A DNA stretch of 64,000 bases from Anaerosporobacter faecicola (GCF_012070565.1 NZ_JAAQRO010000009.1:248001-312000); one strand, 5' to 3'. Numbered from the stretch's first letter, positions 28,401 through 35,980 are shown. Numbers and translations: made by a program. The notes: a model not told the origin generated them from the letters alone.

Positions 28401-29449
28401 ATTGGCGCAGTGATTGCTACCGTTGCTTCTGACATGCCATAACTTGGCCAGATACAATCTTTAGAAAGACTATACGGCAAAAGTAAGGTAACGAATTCCT
28501 TACATAGCGTAGGATCGATGGGTTCTCCGCCTGTTGCAATAATCTTGATACAAGAAAGGTCCCAACAGTATGATGATTGCTTCTTCATGAATTGTAAAAA
28601 GTGATGGAAGCCAAAATTCGGTGAAATTAACATTGTATTCTTGTATTCATTTGCTTTTTCGAGCCACATTGCCGGATTTTTCAAGAATACCATTGTAGGC
28701 ATAATATATTGATTAATCCCACGATAGATTGCGGCAAGATGTCCCACAACTAAAGAAAAACTATGGGTGATTGGTAACCAATTCAATACGGAATCCGAGT
28801 CTTCACATTGCACCCGTTTGATAATTGCTTCTATGTTAGTAAGTACATTCTTATGTGATATCATAATTCCTTTTGGATTTCCTGTGGAACCAGAGGAAAA
28901 TTGAATGTATGCTAGATCGGTAGCTTTACTCCTTTTCCCTGCTTCATCCATTACCTGTATGGTATGTTGAGAAGGTTGTTTGATTGGAAGTTCTTCAATA
29001 AGTTCTTCAAAAAGCAGGGTTTCTTGCATCATATTGTTTCTGTCAGGCAAAGATAATCCATGACACTCCTTCATATATAGCTCTTCATAAATTTTATGAC
29101 TTGTAATGATCTTCGGTTTTTTTAGTGTAGAAAATACCTGTGTCAATTGGTTCCTTTGCTCTCGGTTTACCCCAACATGGAGAGGAACAGGGACGATTCC
29201 ACCAAGAATACAAGCCCAGAAAAGATAGATAAAATCTGCATGATCATCAATTTGCAGAATAACTTCATTATCAGCACTGATTCCACGATTACGCAAGCTG
29301 TATAAGAGTTCTTTTGCTCTTACATAAACCTGTTTGTAGGAGATATACTCATCAATCCCATCTTCTTTAATGAATGTAATTCCTTTCTCTTTGGTGCTAG
29401 CAGATAGTAAGCACCTACTTAAATTATCTTCATTTATCATCGAACGCAC
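19487..29449 (-). CDS. NRPS1: acyl-AMP ligase-T-C-A(Asp)-T-C-A(Glu)-T-E lipopeptide synthetase
   Basis: The protein has 3320 residues. A fatty-acyl-AMP ligase-like domain comes first (about 1-590; FSSGSTGNPKG, YGMSEAT, GRAKEILFINGQNYYP), then a carrier (Ser627, LGGDSLKA). Module 1 has a C domain (HHIIADG near 810), an A domain (YTSGSTGKPKG near 1277) with code D-L-T-K-V-G-H-I-G-K, the known Asp code, and a carrier (Ser1676, IGGHSLRA). Module 2 has a C domain (HHIIFDG near 1864), an A domain (near 2331) with code D-A-K-D-L-G-V-V-D-K, the known Glu code, a carrier (Ser2731, LGGDSIKA) and an epimerase (HHLLIDGVSW near 2939, EGHGREAI). The epimerase holds a Gln/Asn-rich insertion encoded by imperfect 15-base repeats. 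GTG 29449 follows AAGGAG closely. Predicted intermediate: acyl-L-Asp-D-Glu handed to NRPS2. Confidence 0.92.
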   Translation of the reverse strand: MRSMINEDNLSRCLLSASTKEKGITFIKEDGIDEYISYKQVYVRAKELLYSLRNRGISADNEVILQIDDHADFIYLFWACILGGIVPVPLHVGVNREQRNQLTQVFSTLKKPKIITSHKIYEELYMKECHGLSLPDRNNMMQETLLFEELIEELPIKQPSQHTIQVMDEAGKRSKATDLAYIQFSSGSTGNPKGIMISHKNVLTNIEAIIKRVQCEDSDSVLNWLPITHSFSLVVGHLAAIYRGINQYIMPTMVFLKNPAMWLEKANEYKNTMLISPNFGFHHFLQFMKKQSSYCWDLSCIKIIATGGEPIDPTLCKEFVTLLLPYSLSKDCIWPSYGMSEATVAITAPMMNDPLRVFHLDRNHVSCGDLVSEVPEENEKDGMTIVSVGYPYDACYVRICDMEDNILEEDHIGHIQIKGANITTGYYENQQANHETFTTDGWLRTGDLGFFHKKALCITGRAKEILFINGQNYYPMDLERLIKELPEVSNDDFVVCGAWNACKQKEEILVFACTKEPNAQFAKKATLIQTHLAHSTGLELPIVIPISEFPKASSGKIQRYKLVEAYQKGQFNQVLTLLQTISMKATTNPYKAAKTDMERQLKLIWEDILHMSNISIDQGFFELGGDSLKAAAVINQINQVLFLDLSLQDLFTYTTIEQLANYLSHLPRKDHDSRHSLIAAEPADYYPLSAAQKRLYTLHSLQEHDIAYHITQVIALKGQIKPARVRCCFEELIRRHEALRTHFVCIQGEVVQKIDKAGTISFTYLDAPIENLDAFIEDHIVPFDLSCAPLFRVLLIKTSDDLYYLVFDIHHIIADGISISILLKEFIQLYQGSILPSLAYTYKDYAVWQVKEQNSKRLQKQKIYWLQQLKSPVPVMALPYDHKRPSIQRFEGRTKQFVIQKSLCKQLMNYAKDTHTTLYMVLLSAFTLCLHKYTGQEELIIGTVTSGRTMEQVHSIVGMFVNTIALRSQLSMSKSVRDYVLQMKERSIEAFDHSDYQFEQLLDDLNLSRDLSRNPLFDVMFVMENMELPQTSCEEFSWETYDYLPLGTKLDLSMRVQERDGAIIGFLQYSSVLFEERTMERFIGYYLTTLTELLKHDTKPCSNLSIIPLEEQRKISSLFSHTKIIPRQAITVSQVFEQQVRKTPNRIAIVDDSQTLTYSALNEKANALARTLIQQGVKPNTIVALLMERTVDMAIGILGILKAGGAYLPIDPKYPTERINYLLENSAATTLVIGQGLNLVSIYTGTVLSIEQAIQNATDTSNPTPIATSTDLAYVIYTSGSTGKPKGVAIEHHSLLNYLTWFIDKAKITKRDKTILLSSYAFDLGYTSLYSALLSGGELHIVSQDMILDPECLLNYITTKKITYLKMTPSLFHMLVHAEHFQSSGIGDTLRYLVLGGETIQVTDLVTYHQLYPTTAIMNHYGPTECTIGCIATVIDLEHLQEYAEHPVIGYPIDNMQVMIVDEQKCPVGIGQTGELYISGPGLARGYLNREDLNQQRFLNLPAFQQESMRFYKTGDLGRFLDNGSIQFLGRVDNQIKVRGYRVELGEIEAILSTYPHVKKVAVLDLDDENGNKEICAYYESTEKLSAFDLRAFLATRLPAYMLPAYFVPVEEIPLTFNGKINRTALPKPTEKMVLDWKEDSPQTDTEKELSNIWCEILKLQHVGIHQNFFEIGGHSLRATVLRTKIHKQFHVELRIKDIFQHPTIKELSRCIEQQQTQTKTQTDLTIPCVAAQPYYPMSSAQKRIYVHSQLEPESLHYNMPAAFSIKGPLDLQRLQTSIEKIVNRHEIFRTTFHLIKGEYVQQIHPFSEVSLNMKQVWKQKECHNLSLDERRKAFIQPFSLDCFPLFRFQIIEEDKEQYILLLDMHHIIFDGVSIAIFIQELGTYYNGETLPPLTVQYKDYATWQLSRLTSKEGIKQKQFWLQVYEQEPSQQTLPLDYKRPATANYEGSSLHFQINASMTQALHAFNHKTKTTMFMLLYGAFSILLSKYSTQEDIIIGTAEAGRNHSALGNLIGVFINTLPIRTNPCGELTLSAYMEDIRRVCIEAFSNSEYPFDQLLDSLKTIHKMGQTPLFRTMFLLENVENAPINLQNLIIQPMKLEDTTSKFDLMLVAEEIDDHMTFTFKYATRLFKRSTIERMKESYLCILQAFINNSERTIAEIEYLPSSDKSLLQKTWNVPSCSFPTEKNIVTIFMEQVAKKPERIAVVCEGKQLTYGELNQKADCIAYLLRQKGVHKDSIVGILLDRSVDMILAILGILKAGAAYLPIDVSYPANRIQYMLVDSKAVTVLTYECFVNKLPFINDFICLERNELYQSKQKVEVIDIGPSDLAYVIYTSGTTGKPKGVMLEHHSVVNLVYALNEAIYQPYPEHLHIALLAPYIFDASVKQIFVSLLFGHTLHILPEEARMDGEILLRYYLEHGIQISDGTPIHLRILSECKREQLEQLPVQCFLIGGEALPSNVVTHFYKNCGERANDITIVNVYGPTECCVDATTYPITTRNQEEEVVIGQPLSNIKVYVMDSYQKLVPIGVPGELYLSGEGVARGYLNQRELTEEKFVENPFQKGTVMYRTGDRVQWTEAGTLRYLGRIDQQVKIRGFRIELGEIEKQLLRVQGVKDAVVIAREEGDCSYLCAYITSKEEIPTDTLRMQLSKDLPPYMIPSYFVRLEQMPITHNGKVDRKNLPIPDQSNTIVQEEIAATEDSLQETLVQVWQEVLGIPHIGINQNYYSLGGDSIKAIQISARLREKNLKVTIRDLLQHQTIKELSPYITPTARIADQNSIQGNVSLTPIQKSFFACQYAVKNHYNQSVMLYRKEGFDFQMVSVCFQKLLVHHDALRMHFMEEMGVILPADSLQEKLKLENFIQENSKQGNSKQNDSNQTHLEQDNEFFTLEWFDCMAETGTTIEEILLQKANALQRDLDIEKGPLIKLGLFHTNKGDHLLIVIHHLLIDGVSWRILLEDFATTYSMLLAGKEVALPVKTDSYLYWSEQLQRYAQSTQLLSQRTYWETVVKQGKYQFGFHVDDVNQNTMHKSAYLYANTDQPQLNQIDQNKMCPDPIDIESKKLVQKLTSYEITDRCLDPIHTKQLLYQTNLAYHTEINDILLAALVRTEKNIGRSGKLYLYLEGHGREAITEDMDVTRTIGWFTAKYPVFLDISQCTDLRSEIMSVKETLHRIPTKGIGYSVLRYHSLSEDKDQLKDLCPEPEICFNYLGQFEQPKEEGIFTISHYSTGDSISRDNKLPYTLAIGGSILGEKLQMTFTYDTARFDKDLIEHLANHYMENLIEIIKHCLTKQEYEYTPSDYDDDTLSVHELDDLNELLTEIEV
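20817..20882. repeat. Imperfect 15-bp tandem repeat inside the NRPS1 epimerase
   Basis: About four units of a TTGTTTGGAATTCCC-like 15-mer (variants with GTTTCGAATTCTC and GTATGAAATTCTC) run in tandem. They encode a Gln/Asn/Ser/Glu-rich segment that the epimerase of NRPS2 lacks. Replication slippage in a loop is the simplest origin. Confidence 0.6.
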
Positions 29450-29470
29450 CTATCTCCTTTCTGACGCTAC

Positions 29471-30523
29471 TTAGAACTTTGCCAAGACTCCTTCGATGTC
29501 ACGGATAAGAACAACCTGTTCCATATGAAAGGTCTCCTTTAGCTCCTGTATCCTTTTCTGAATCTCTTCTGGAGTTTTTGTCTCATAAACACCGTAAGTA
29601 ACCTCAATACAATCTGGTAAAAGTATGCAAGTAGGCTTCTTCCCATTGCAGTAGATTCGAATAAGATCCAAACAATTTTGCAGATTCGTATTATCATATC
29701 CTACCACAAGGAAAATGGTATCAGGATCATATGCTTTTAAAAGAGATATATTGGCAGCAGCTTCTTCCAAAAAATATTGTCCTGTTATACTCTGCTGATC
29801 TGCATAGATCATATAGGAATATCCTTTCTGTTCAATCTGTTTCATTAAAGATTTAACATAATGAACATAACGCATGGGATTTTCAAGTAATCGATGCCTA
29901 ATTGGGTCGGCATCAAATTGATCATATAATGGTGCTACTGGTTCGGTAATCAAAGCAGCTACTTTTTTCCCTTTTGCTTTTAATGCACGTAAAGCATAGA
30001 GTTGTGTTGTGTATTTGCCAAGGCAGCAATTGGTGGCATAGATGGCAATCTTATGTGTATTGCCTAAGCTTTCGTAATTTCTATATGCTTCAATAAAGGA
30101 CTCCATCTCTTCATCTGATTTGTGATAGGTACTTATGTCAATTTCTTTTTGCATTAACCATTGGTTGGTTTTTTCATCAAGATCATGAGTGCACACAATA
30201 GAGATTCCATTTTTCGCTGCATAATCAAGCATTTCTTTACATCGTTCTTCAACACGATGTTCTTTATATATTTTCTTATAGGTATCATTAATAAATGGAC
30301 CATTCATACTATTAATTATCAATAGGTCAACATGTTCCAATGCTTTCTTTATATCATCTAGTATGGGGATTCCAAGAACATTACCGTCTATATTTGCACC
30401 AGCATCTTCCCCTATGTTATAAACGAAATCAACAATTGAATAGATGTTGAAATTCAATAAATCTTTGAATTTGACGAGTCCTCTAGTTATCTTATCAAAC
30501 GGATATAACGCAACATTAATCAT
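29471..30523 (-). CDS. DUF1611-family P-loop protein, copy 1 (start of the lipopeptide block)
   Basis: This 350-residue paralogue of the gene at 11270 has the same order of blocks: VALYPFDKITRGLVKFKDLL at the N-terminus, a P-loop IYATNCCLGKYTTQ, ALITEPVAPLYDQFDADPIRH, and FLVVGYDNTNLQNCLDLIRIY. DUF1611 proteins combine a Rossmann-like domain with a P-loop domain; DgcN of this family has been described as acting on D-glutamate. It ends 21 bases before NRPS1 and has a clear GGAGG site 6 bases before its ATG. It is therefore the gene directly upstream of the synthetases. Two diverged copies in one cluster suggest two related steps or a heteromer; this is inference. Confidence 0.65.
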   Translation of the reverse strand: MINVALYPFDKITRGLVKFKDLLNFNIYSIVDFVYNIGEDAGANIDGNVLGIPILDDIKKALEHVDLLIINSMNGPFINDTYKKIYKEHRVEERCKEMLDYAAKNGISIVCTHDLDEKTNQWLMQKEIDISTYHKSDEEMESFIEAYRNYESLGNTHKIAIYATNCCLGKYTTQLYALRALKAKGKKVAALITEPVAPLYDQFDADPIRHRLLENPMRYVHYVKSLMKQIEQKGYSYMIYADQQSITGQYFLEEAAANISLLKAYDPDTIFLVVGYDNTNLQNCLDLIRIYCNGKKPTCILLPDCIEVTYGVYETKTPEEIQKRIQELKETFHMEQVVLIRDIEGVLAKF

Positions 30524-30589
30524 TCTTAACCTCCTTTATATATGCGGATTGTAGCTGTAATACCATCAATACCATTAATTTGCAGTTCA

Positions 30590-32359
30590 TTACAATAAAA
30601 TCATTCCACCAAACGGAGGAATTCGGAGTGTGATCTGCTCTGATCGTAGATACTCTTTTCCAGTTATTAGGTCTGTAAGTTTGCTATGTTCGTTTTTCCA
30701 AGGGATTGTAGTATGCACACAACGAACAACGGCACTGTTATTCAAAATAATACCAACGGTTTGCGTTTCGGTTGCTCGAAGATAGCCAAATATTCCTTGG
30801 GTATCTTCTTCAATCCACGTAACGAAACTCCCTTTCGTAAGCGCTTCTGCGTTTTTTCGTAATGTGATAACTTTCTCATAAAATGTACGTATGCATTGGT
30901 TTTGTAATTCATTATCCCAGATCATTGGTTTCCTACAATCGGGATCCATGGAGCCAATCATACCAATCTCATCTCCATAGTATATAATCGGAATACCAAT
31001 GTATGTTAACTGGAACAAAACGGTCAACTTCATTAATTCAATTGGCGTTGCACCATCTTCAAAATCACGATAACGAATGCAATCCGTCAAAAAACGTTCT
31101 GTGTCATGGCTATCCAGTAGATTAAACATCGTCCGAAGTGCTTGTTCCGAGTATGTCATGCGATTTTTCGTTAATAGATTATTGAATTCACTTACCGTAC
31201 AATCTCCTCTAGCGAAGAAACTATGAACAGCTTCTCGGAATTTATAGTTTGTAACTCCATCAAACTGATCTCCTCGCAACCATGCACCTGCATTATGCCA
31301 TATCTCACCGATGATCAATGCATCTGGTTTCAACTCTTTAATTTTTTTGCGAAAGATTCTCCAGAATTCATGATCAATCTCATTTGCAACGTCAATCCGC
31401 CAACCATCGATACCAATCTTTTCAATCCAATAGCAACCAATTTGTAATAAGTACTCGCGCACTTCTTTGTTATGAGTTTTTAGTTTTGGCATACTTCCTA
31501 AAAAACCAAACGTACCATAGTTGGGTTTTGGACTTTGAACGATTGGAAAACTATTAATATAGAACCAATCTTTGTAACGAGACAATTCCCCTTTCTTCAT
31601 GACATCTTCGAATGCAAAAAAATGCTCGCTACAATGATGAAAGGTTGCGTCTAGAATAACACGTATGCCTCTTTTATGTGCTTGATCCACTAATTTCTTT
31701 GCTGTTTTCAAATCTCCAAAGTTCGGATCAATTTGCATATAATCGGTGGTATCGTATTTGTGATTGCTTGGTGATGTAAAGATTGGTGTCAAATAGATCA
31801 GATTAATTCCAAGTTCAACTAAGTAGTCAAGTTTTTTAATAATACCAAGAAGATCACCTCCGTAGAAGGAATTCCCAGAAGGTTTTTCATCCCAAGGTAC
31901 AATATGAGCAGGATTGCAGGATGGATCTGCATTATAGAAACGGTCAGGTAAAATCTGGTATACTACTGCTTCATCAACCCAATTTGGTATCGTATAGAGG
32001 TCTTCTTCTGATATGTAAGGGAATTGAAACATCCCTGCTTTATCCATTGTGTCTGCGATTCCATTCTCTCCATACCACATTTCTTTTTGATCGTTGCCTT
32101 TTAATTGAAACTGATAACGAATTCGTTTGGTATTCGAATGAATTACGCCTTCGAAATAATCAAAGTTTTCATCCCATGCAACTTTTGATAATGTGGAAAT
32201 TTCGTCGTATTTGTGATCCCATTCATACCGATCCCCATGATAAACGTAACAAGCCTGCAAGTCAGAACGTTTCACTTTCAATCTAACCTTAAGATCATTA
32301 TTACCAATGGGAAAGGCATATGGATCATCACTAACATGAAAAACCGCTTCTTTTAACAT
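30590..32359 (-). CDS. GH13_20 neopullulanase/cyclomaltodextrinase-type alpha-glycosidase
   Basis: This 589-residue enzyme lacks a signal peptide, so it works in the cytoplasm. Residues 1-125 form a CBM34-like N-terminal domain of the neopullulanase/maltogenic amylase/cyclomaltodextrinase group. The barrel holds all catalytic motifs: nucleophile Asp in DGWRIDVANEID, acid/base Glu in IIGEIWHNAG, and Asp in LLDSHDTERF. It would hydrolyse imported cyclodextrins and maltodextrins. It is a paralogue of the enzyme at 36636-38357. It lies 66 bases upstream of the first DUF1611 gene on the same strand, so it may be the first gene of the transcript that contains the lipopeptide synthetases. Confidence 0.9.
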   Translation of the reverse strand: MLKEAVFHVSDDPYAFPIGNNDLKVRLKVKRSDLQACYVYHGDRYEWDHKYDEISTLSKVAWDENFDYFEGVIHSNTKRIRYQFQLKGNDQKEMWYGENGIADTMDKAGMFQFPYISEEDLYTIPNWVDEAVVYQILPDRFYNADPSCNPAHIVPWDEKPSGNSFYGGDLLGIIKKLDYLVELGINLIYLTPIFTSPSNHKYDTTDYMQIDPNFGDLKTAKKLVDQAHKRGIRVILDATFHHCSEHFFAFEDVMKKGELSRYKDWFYINSFPIVQSPKPNYGTFGFLGSMPKLKTHNKEVREYLLQIGCYWIEKIGIDGWRIDVANEIDHEFWRIFRKKIKELKPDALIIGEIWHNAGAWLRGDQFDGVTNYKFREAVHSFFARGDCTVSEFNNLLTKNRMTYSEQALRTMFNLLDSHDTERFLTDCIRYRDFEDGATPIELMKLTVLFQLTYIGIPIIYYGDEIGMIGSMDPDCRKPMIWDNELQNQCIRTFYEKVITLRKNAEALTKGSFVTWIEEDTQGIFGYLRATETQTVGIILNNSAVVRCVHTTIPWKNEHSKLTDLITGKEYLRSEQITLRIPPFGGMILL

Positions 32360-32700
32360 ATAATCGCTCCTTTCAAGGAAATAGAGAAGAAAATTAATAT
32401 GTACACTACTGTTTTTTGTATCTTACTGATTATTGCTAGGTAAACACATCATTTTTACGTATGTGTAAGCACAATGTGAAATGTCATTTTGACCCTAGCA
32501 TTGATTTATTTTAAATTATTTATTATGGAAATAATGGATTTTCAAGAATTCACTAACAAAAATGGATTATAGTTCATAGACTATTTAATCCATAAGTATT
32601 AATATAGAGATTTAGATTGTAAGCTCTTTATCATATAGAAGTGATAAAGAGCTTACATAAGATCAGACTATCACAAAATTAGAATCGAATTCGATTACCA
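32360..32700. promoter_or_regulatory. Intergenic region with terminator-like hairpin and promoter for the GH13/lipopeptide operon
   Basis: A perfect 15-base inverted repeat (32619-32633 and 32642-32656, core AAGCTCTTTATCA) stands about 45 bases after the CGTase stop. It lacks a T run on the minus strand, so it may stabilise the mRNA end rather than terminate alone. Downstream, the minus strand carries TTTACC about 17 bases before ATACAA, a weak promoter candidate for the GH13 gene. No ORF is present. Confidence 0.45.
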
Positions 32701-34881
32701 CTAATTTTGCCAATCTGTGGTTGCACTTGCAGTTCCAGAAGAAGGTGTAGTAATGGTATGGTTACTTCCGCTTTCCCAGATAACGTTACCATTCGCATCC
32801 TTCTTAATGAATTTGTACTGAATTGTTTGTCCAGCAGGAAGATTCACATCATAGAACCAAGTTGGATACATACCGATTGTACTTGTGGAATTGAACATTG
32901 GGCCAATTGCATTGGCTGGATCCCAATTACCTAATTCATATACGTTACCTACAACGTATACGCTACTACCCCAATCTGTCGATGCATTGTTTACTTTCAA
33001 ACGAGCAGATATTTGTGTGCCACTTAATACTTCGAAGCCACCGTAAGTGTTACTTGAGGTACCAGCTGCTGATGTAACTTTAATAGGATATTTTCCTGCT
33101 GCGATACTTGGTACTGCTACTTTTATTAGAGAGTCAGTCCAAGATAGAACAGTTGCTGCATTGGTACCAAATTTAACAGAACCTGCTGAAGAACCAAATC
33201 CACGTCCTGTAATAGTAATAGTGTCACCTGCGATACCCATCATAGGATCTACGTTACCAATCAATGGAGAAGAAGAAGTTGCCGTATATTGCCATACAGC
33301 AGATTGACCTGCACCTAATGTAAAGGTATTGACTGCACCTGTTCTAGATACTGTTATACTGCCACCGCCAAGAGTTCCGTTTAATACGTCATTATAAGTA
33401 CCTTGTGGTAAATTGGTATTTAATCCAGAGATTGATGTACTTCTACTTTGATTACGATTTACTGCAGTTACAACAACGTTATTACCAAATTGACGCTCAT
33501 AGATGAGGATATCATCGTTCATCCATCGTTCTTGAGTTGTACCATAAGCTAAAGCTGGGTTTGTTTTACGAAGTGGAGAAAGATAACTGATTACTTTATA
33601 TGCCGTTGAGTTTGTATTAAATGATGGCATATCTCCACGGTTATAAGGATCGGTTGTTCCTGTTGCATATTGTTCAGAACCATAATAAATAGTAGGAACA
33701 CCGCGGGATGTTAATAAGACTACATAAGCATTTTCAAGGGAACGAGAATTATTGCTTGCTAATGTCATAAAACGGCTCATGTCATGATTATCAATGAAGG
33801 TTACTTGGTCATTTACCTCTTCAAAATCAGAACCCGTTTCAACTACTACATTGTATAAATCCTCCATAGTTGCAGTACCTTCACCAAGTGCATTACGTAC
33901 TGCATTAGCAAAACGGAAATCTAATAAACTCATACCACTGTCATTTGCAAATTTATTCATGTCTGAATCTGCTGATACACCACCAACAAACCATTCTCCG
34001 AATACGAATACTGGTTTATGAGAATAAACAGAACTTAGCCAGTTTTTTTGCCAACCAAATGACATATGTTTTACTGCATCCACACGGATTCCGTCAATTC
34101 CAAGATCTAGCCACATTTGAATGGCATCTTTCATGTAATCGTCTACGGTTGCGTTTTGATGATTTAAGTCAGCTAAACCATACATACTGTGATAAATTCC
34201 ATCTTCGTAAGTAGAGAAATCAGTCCAGCTTTCATGATTGAACAAACCTTGAGGGTCATTAGTAAATCCACCTAAATAAGATCCATCACGATATAGAGCA
34301 CCATCTTCTGGGAATGTCATATTTCCATATTCAGCAGTAGAAGTATGGTTTGGTGCAAAATCAATAACGATCTTGATTCCTAAAGAATGTGCGGTTTGGA
34401 TCATTGTTTGGAAATCATTAAGAGAACCAAAGTATGGGTTTGTGCGGAAGAAATCCTTTGCCCAATATCCATGGTAAGATGCACAATTGTTAGAAGGATC
34501 AATTGTTGTAATGTTTTCTACTGGAGAAGAGATCCATAAAGCTGAAACTCCTAGTCCAGTGAAATATCCTTCATTCAGTTTTTGTGTAATGCCAGCCCAA
34601 TCTCCACCATGATACTTCTGCATATTGGATTGATCAAATATTTCACCTGAAGGATTATTACTGCGATCTCCATCGAAGAAACGATCTGTAACAATCTGAT
34701 AAATTACATCTGTTGAAAAGCTCGCTGTATTGGATGCTTCAGCATCAGTCGTAGTTGATGCTGCTTTGACAGGTACATTTGTAAAAATTACACCAAAGGC
34801 GAAGATTAGTACAAAAAGTAAGCTCGTTAATTTTTTAGTATAAGAGTGTTTCTTTTTATTCCAGTGCAATTGATTCATCAT
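32701..34881 (-). CDS. Secreted cyclomaltodextrin glucanotransferase (CGTase)
   Basis: This 726-residue secreted enzyme has a signal peptide ending near VKAAS, GH13 domains A/B/C, an IPT/TIG domain (LIGNVDPMMGIAGDTITITG) and a CBM20 starch-binding domain. All catalytic features are intact: DFAPNHTS, nucleophile D268 (DGIRVDAVKHM), acid/base E296 (VFGEWF), H366 and D367 (TFIDNHD). Spacing between the three acids (28 and 71) equals that of classic CGTases. It converts starch to cyclodextrins and maltodextrins outside the cell. ATG 34881 is preferred; a GTG nine bases upstream in frame is also possible. It is divergent from the LacI-type regulator and probably controlled by it. Confidence 0.9.
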   Translation of the reverse strand: MMNQLHWNKKKHSYTKKLTSLLFVLIFAFGVIFTNVPVKAASTTTDAEASNTASFSTDVIYQIVTDRFFDGDRSNNPSGEIFDQSNMQKYHGGDWAGITQKLNEGYFTGLGVSALWISSPVENITTIDPSNNCASYHGYWAKDFFRTNPYFGSLNDFQTMIQTAHSLGIKIVIDFAPNHTSTAEYGNMTFPEDGALYRDGSYLGGFTNDPQGLFNHESWTDFSTYEDGIYHSMYGLADLNHQNATVDDYMKDAIQMWLDLGIDGIRVDAVKHMSFGWQKNWLSSVYSHKPVFVFGEWFVGGVSADSDMNKFANDSGMSLLDFRFANAVRNALGEGTATMEDLYNVVVETGSDFEEVNDQVTFIDNHDMSRFMTLASNNSRSLENAYVVLLTSRGVPTIYYGSEQYATGTTDPYNRGDMPSFNTNSTAYKVISYLSPLRKTNPALAYGTTQERWMNDDILIYERQFGNNVVVTAVNRNQSRSTSISGLNTNLPQGTYNDVLNGTLGGGSITVSRTGAVNTFTLGAGQSAVWQYTATSSSPLIGNVDPMMGIAGDTITITGRGFGSSAGSVKFGTNAATVLSWTDSLIKVAVPSIAAGKYPIKVTSAAGTSSNTYGGFEVLSGTQISARLKVNNASTDWGSSVYVVGNVYELGNWDPANAIGPMFNSTSTIGMYPTWFYDVNLPAGQTIQYKFIKKDANGNVIWESGSNHTITTPSSGTASATTDWQN

Positions 34882-34919
34882 AATAATCACCCTATCCTTT
34901 CAAAAGAATTGATTTTATC

Positions 34920-34963
34920 AAGTAACTTCGTTGGTTGCTTTTCCAATTTTCTCATGATACAAT
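34920..34963 (+). promoter_or_regulatory. Promoter of the LacI gene with overlapping dyad in the CGTase/LacI divergent region
   Basis: TTGCTT (34935-34940), a 17-base spacer and TACAAT (34958-34963) form a good promoter for the regulator gene. An imperfect dyad with half-sites AAGTAAC and GTTGCTT (34920-34940) overlaps the -35 box and lies in the CGTase upstream region. It is a candidate operator for the adjacent regulator. Confidence 0.5.
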
Positions 34964-34996
34964 GGATTCTAGTAATTATTGGTATGGAGGATGATC

Positions 34997-35914
34997 ATGA
35001 GTAAGAATAAAGCAACAATGCAAGATATTGCAGACTTGTGTGGTGTATCTGTTGCCACCGTTTCTTATGTAATTAATAATTCAGAAAAAGAACACATAAA
35101 ACATGATACTCGCATCAAAGTGTTGGAAGCTGCAAAGAAATTAAACTATGTACCAAATATTAATCGTTGTACAACGCACCCTAAAAGTAATTTGATCGGT
35201 ATTATTATTAATTGGAATAAACGGAATGCATCAAGCAAAAAAATGCTTTATTATGATCTGGCAATTGAACTTCAGATGCAATTATCTTTGTTGGGTTATG
35301 ATACAGTGATCGCAACAACAAAAGCATTTGAAGAAGAGGCCGATATCATATCAAAACGCTCTCTCGATGCAGCATTTATTATTGATATCCGTTCAGAGGA
35401 TGTAAGAAAAGTAACGAATAAATATTATGTACCAATTATCTTCTTAGATTGCGAAATCAATGATCCCCTGTTTTGTAAAATATATCCCAACTATAGTTTG
35501 ATTATTTCTAGGGCAAAACGATTACTTGAAGAAGATGACATTTTTTTAATCATGGAAGATATCTTGAATGAAGAACTAAAAGATATCATTACAAAATCAA
35601 TCCAACCTGAACATATATTTGTAAATGATATGAAGAATAACCTTCGAGAATTTCTCCTTCAGCATCAGAACAAAAAGGGAGTTGTCCTAGGTGAGATTCT
35701 CGGTTTAGAAGTAGAACGTTATATTCGTAATGATCAGATTGTTGTAATTACTTCGCTTGACAAATCTAATCTTTTGTTACCTGATACCAAAACGATATCA
35801 ATAAAAAACAAGACGAAGGCTATTACTGCTGTTAAAACATTGGAACAGCTCCTTCGTCTTGTGTATGTTGGTACTCCTTGTAATCAGCTTCTTATCAATC
35901 CTGATGCAGACTGA
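34997..35914 (+). CDS. LacI family transcriptional regulator
   Basis: The protein has about 305 residues. Residues 1-60 form the LacI DNA-binding domain (MQDIADLCGVSVATVSYVIN, hinge region KLNYVPN). The remainder is a periplasmic-binding-protein-like domain starting LIGIIINWNKR. ATG 34997 was chosen because GGAGG lies 6 bases before it; a TTG 18 bases upstream has no such site. The gene sits between the CGTase and the malFGE operon. This makes it the likely starch/maltose regulator of the locus. Confidence 0.85.
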   Translation: MSKNKATMQDIADLCGVSVATVSYVINNSEKEHIKHDTRIKVLEAAKKLNYVPNINRCTTHPKSNLIGIIINWNKRNASSKKMLYYDLAIELQMQLSLLGYDTVIATTKAFEEEADIISKRSLDAAFIIDIRSEDVRKVTNKYYVPIIFLDCEINDPLFCKIYPNYSLIISRAKRLLEEDDIFLIMEDILNEELKDIITKSIQPEHIFVNDMKNNLREFLLQHQNKKGVVLGEILGLEVERYIRNDQIVVITSLDKSNLLLPDTKTISIKNKTKAITAVKTLEQLLRLVYVGTPCNQLLINPDAD

Positions 35915-35959
35915 TTGACTACCCTCCTTCCCTTTTGTTGATATCTAATGCTGATGGCT

Positions 35960-35980
35960 GTAATAGATAGAATCTATTAC
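35960..35980. terminator. Short palindrome at the convergent LacI / CBM26 gene ends
   Basis: GTAATAGAT (35960-35968) and ATCTATTAC (35972-35980) form a perfect 9-base hairpin with a 3-base loop. It overlaps the stop codon of the CBM26 gene. There is no long T run, so it is a weak terminator or mRNA end stabiliser. Confidence 0.4.
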
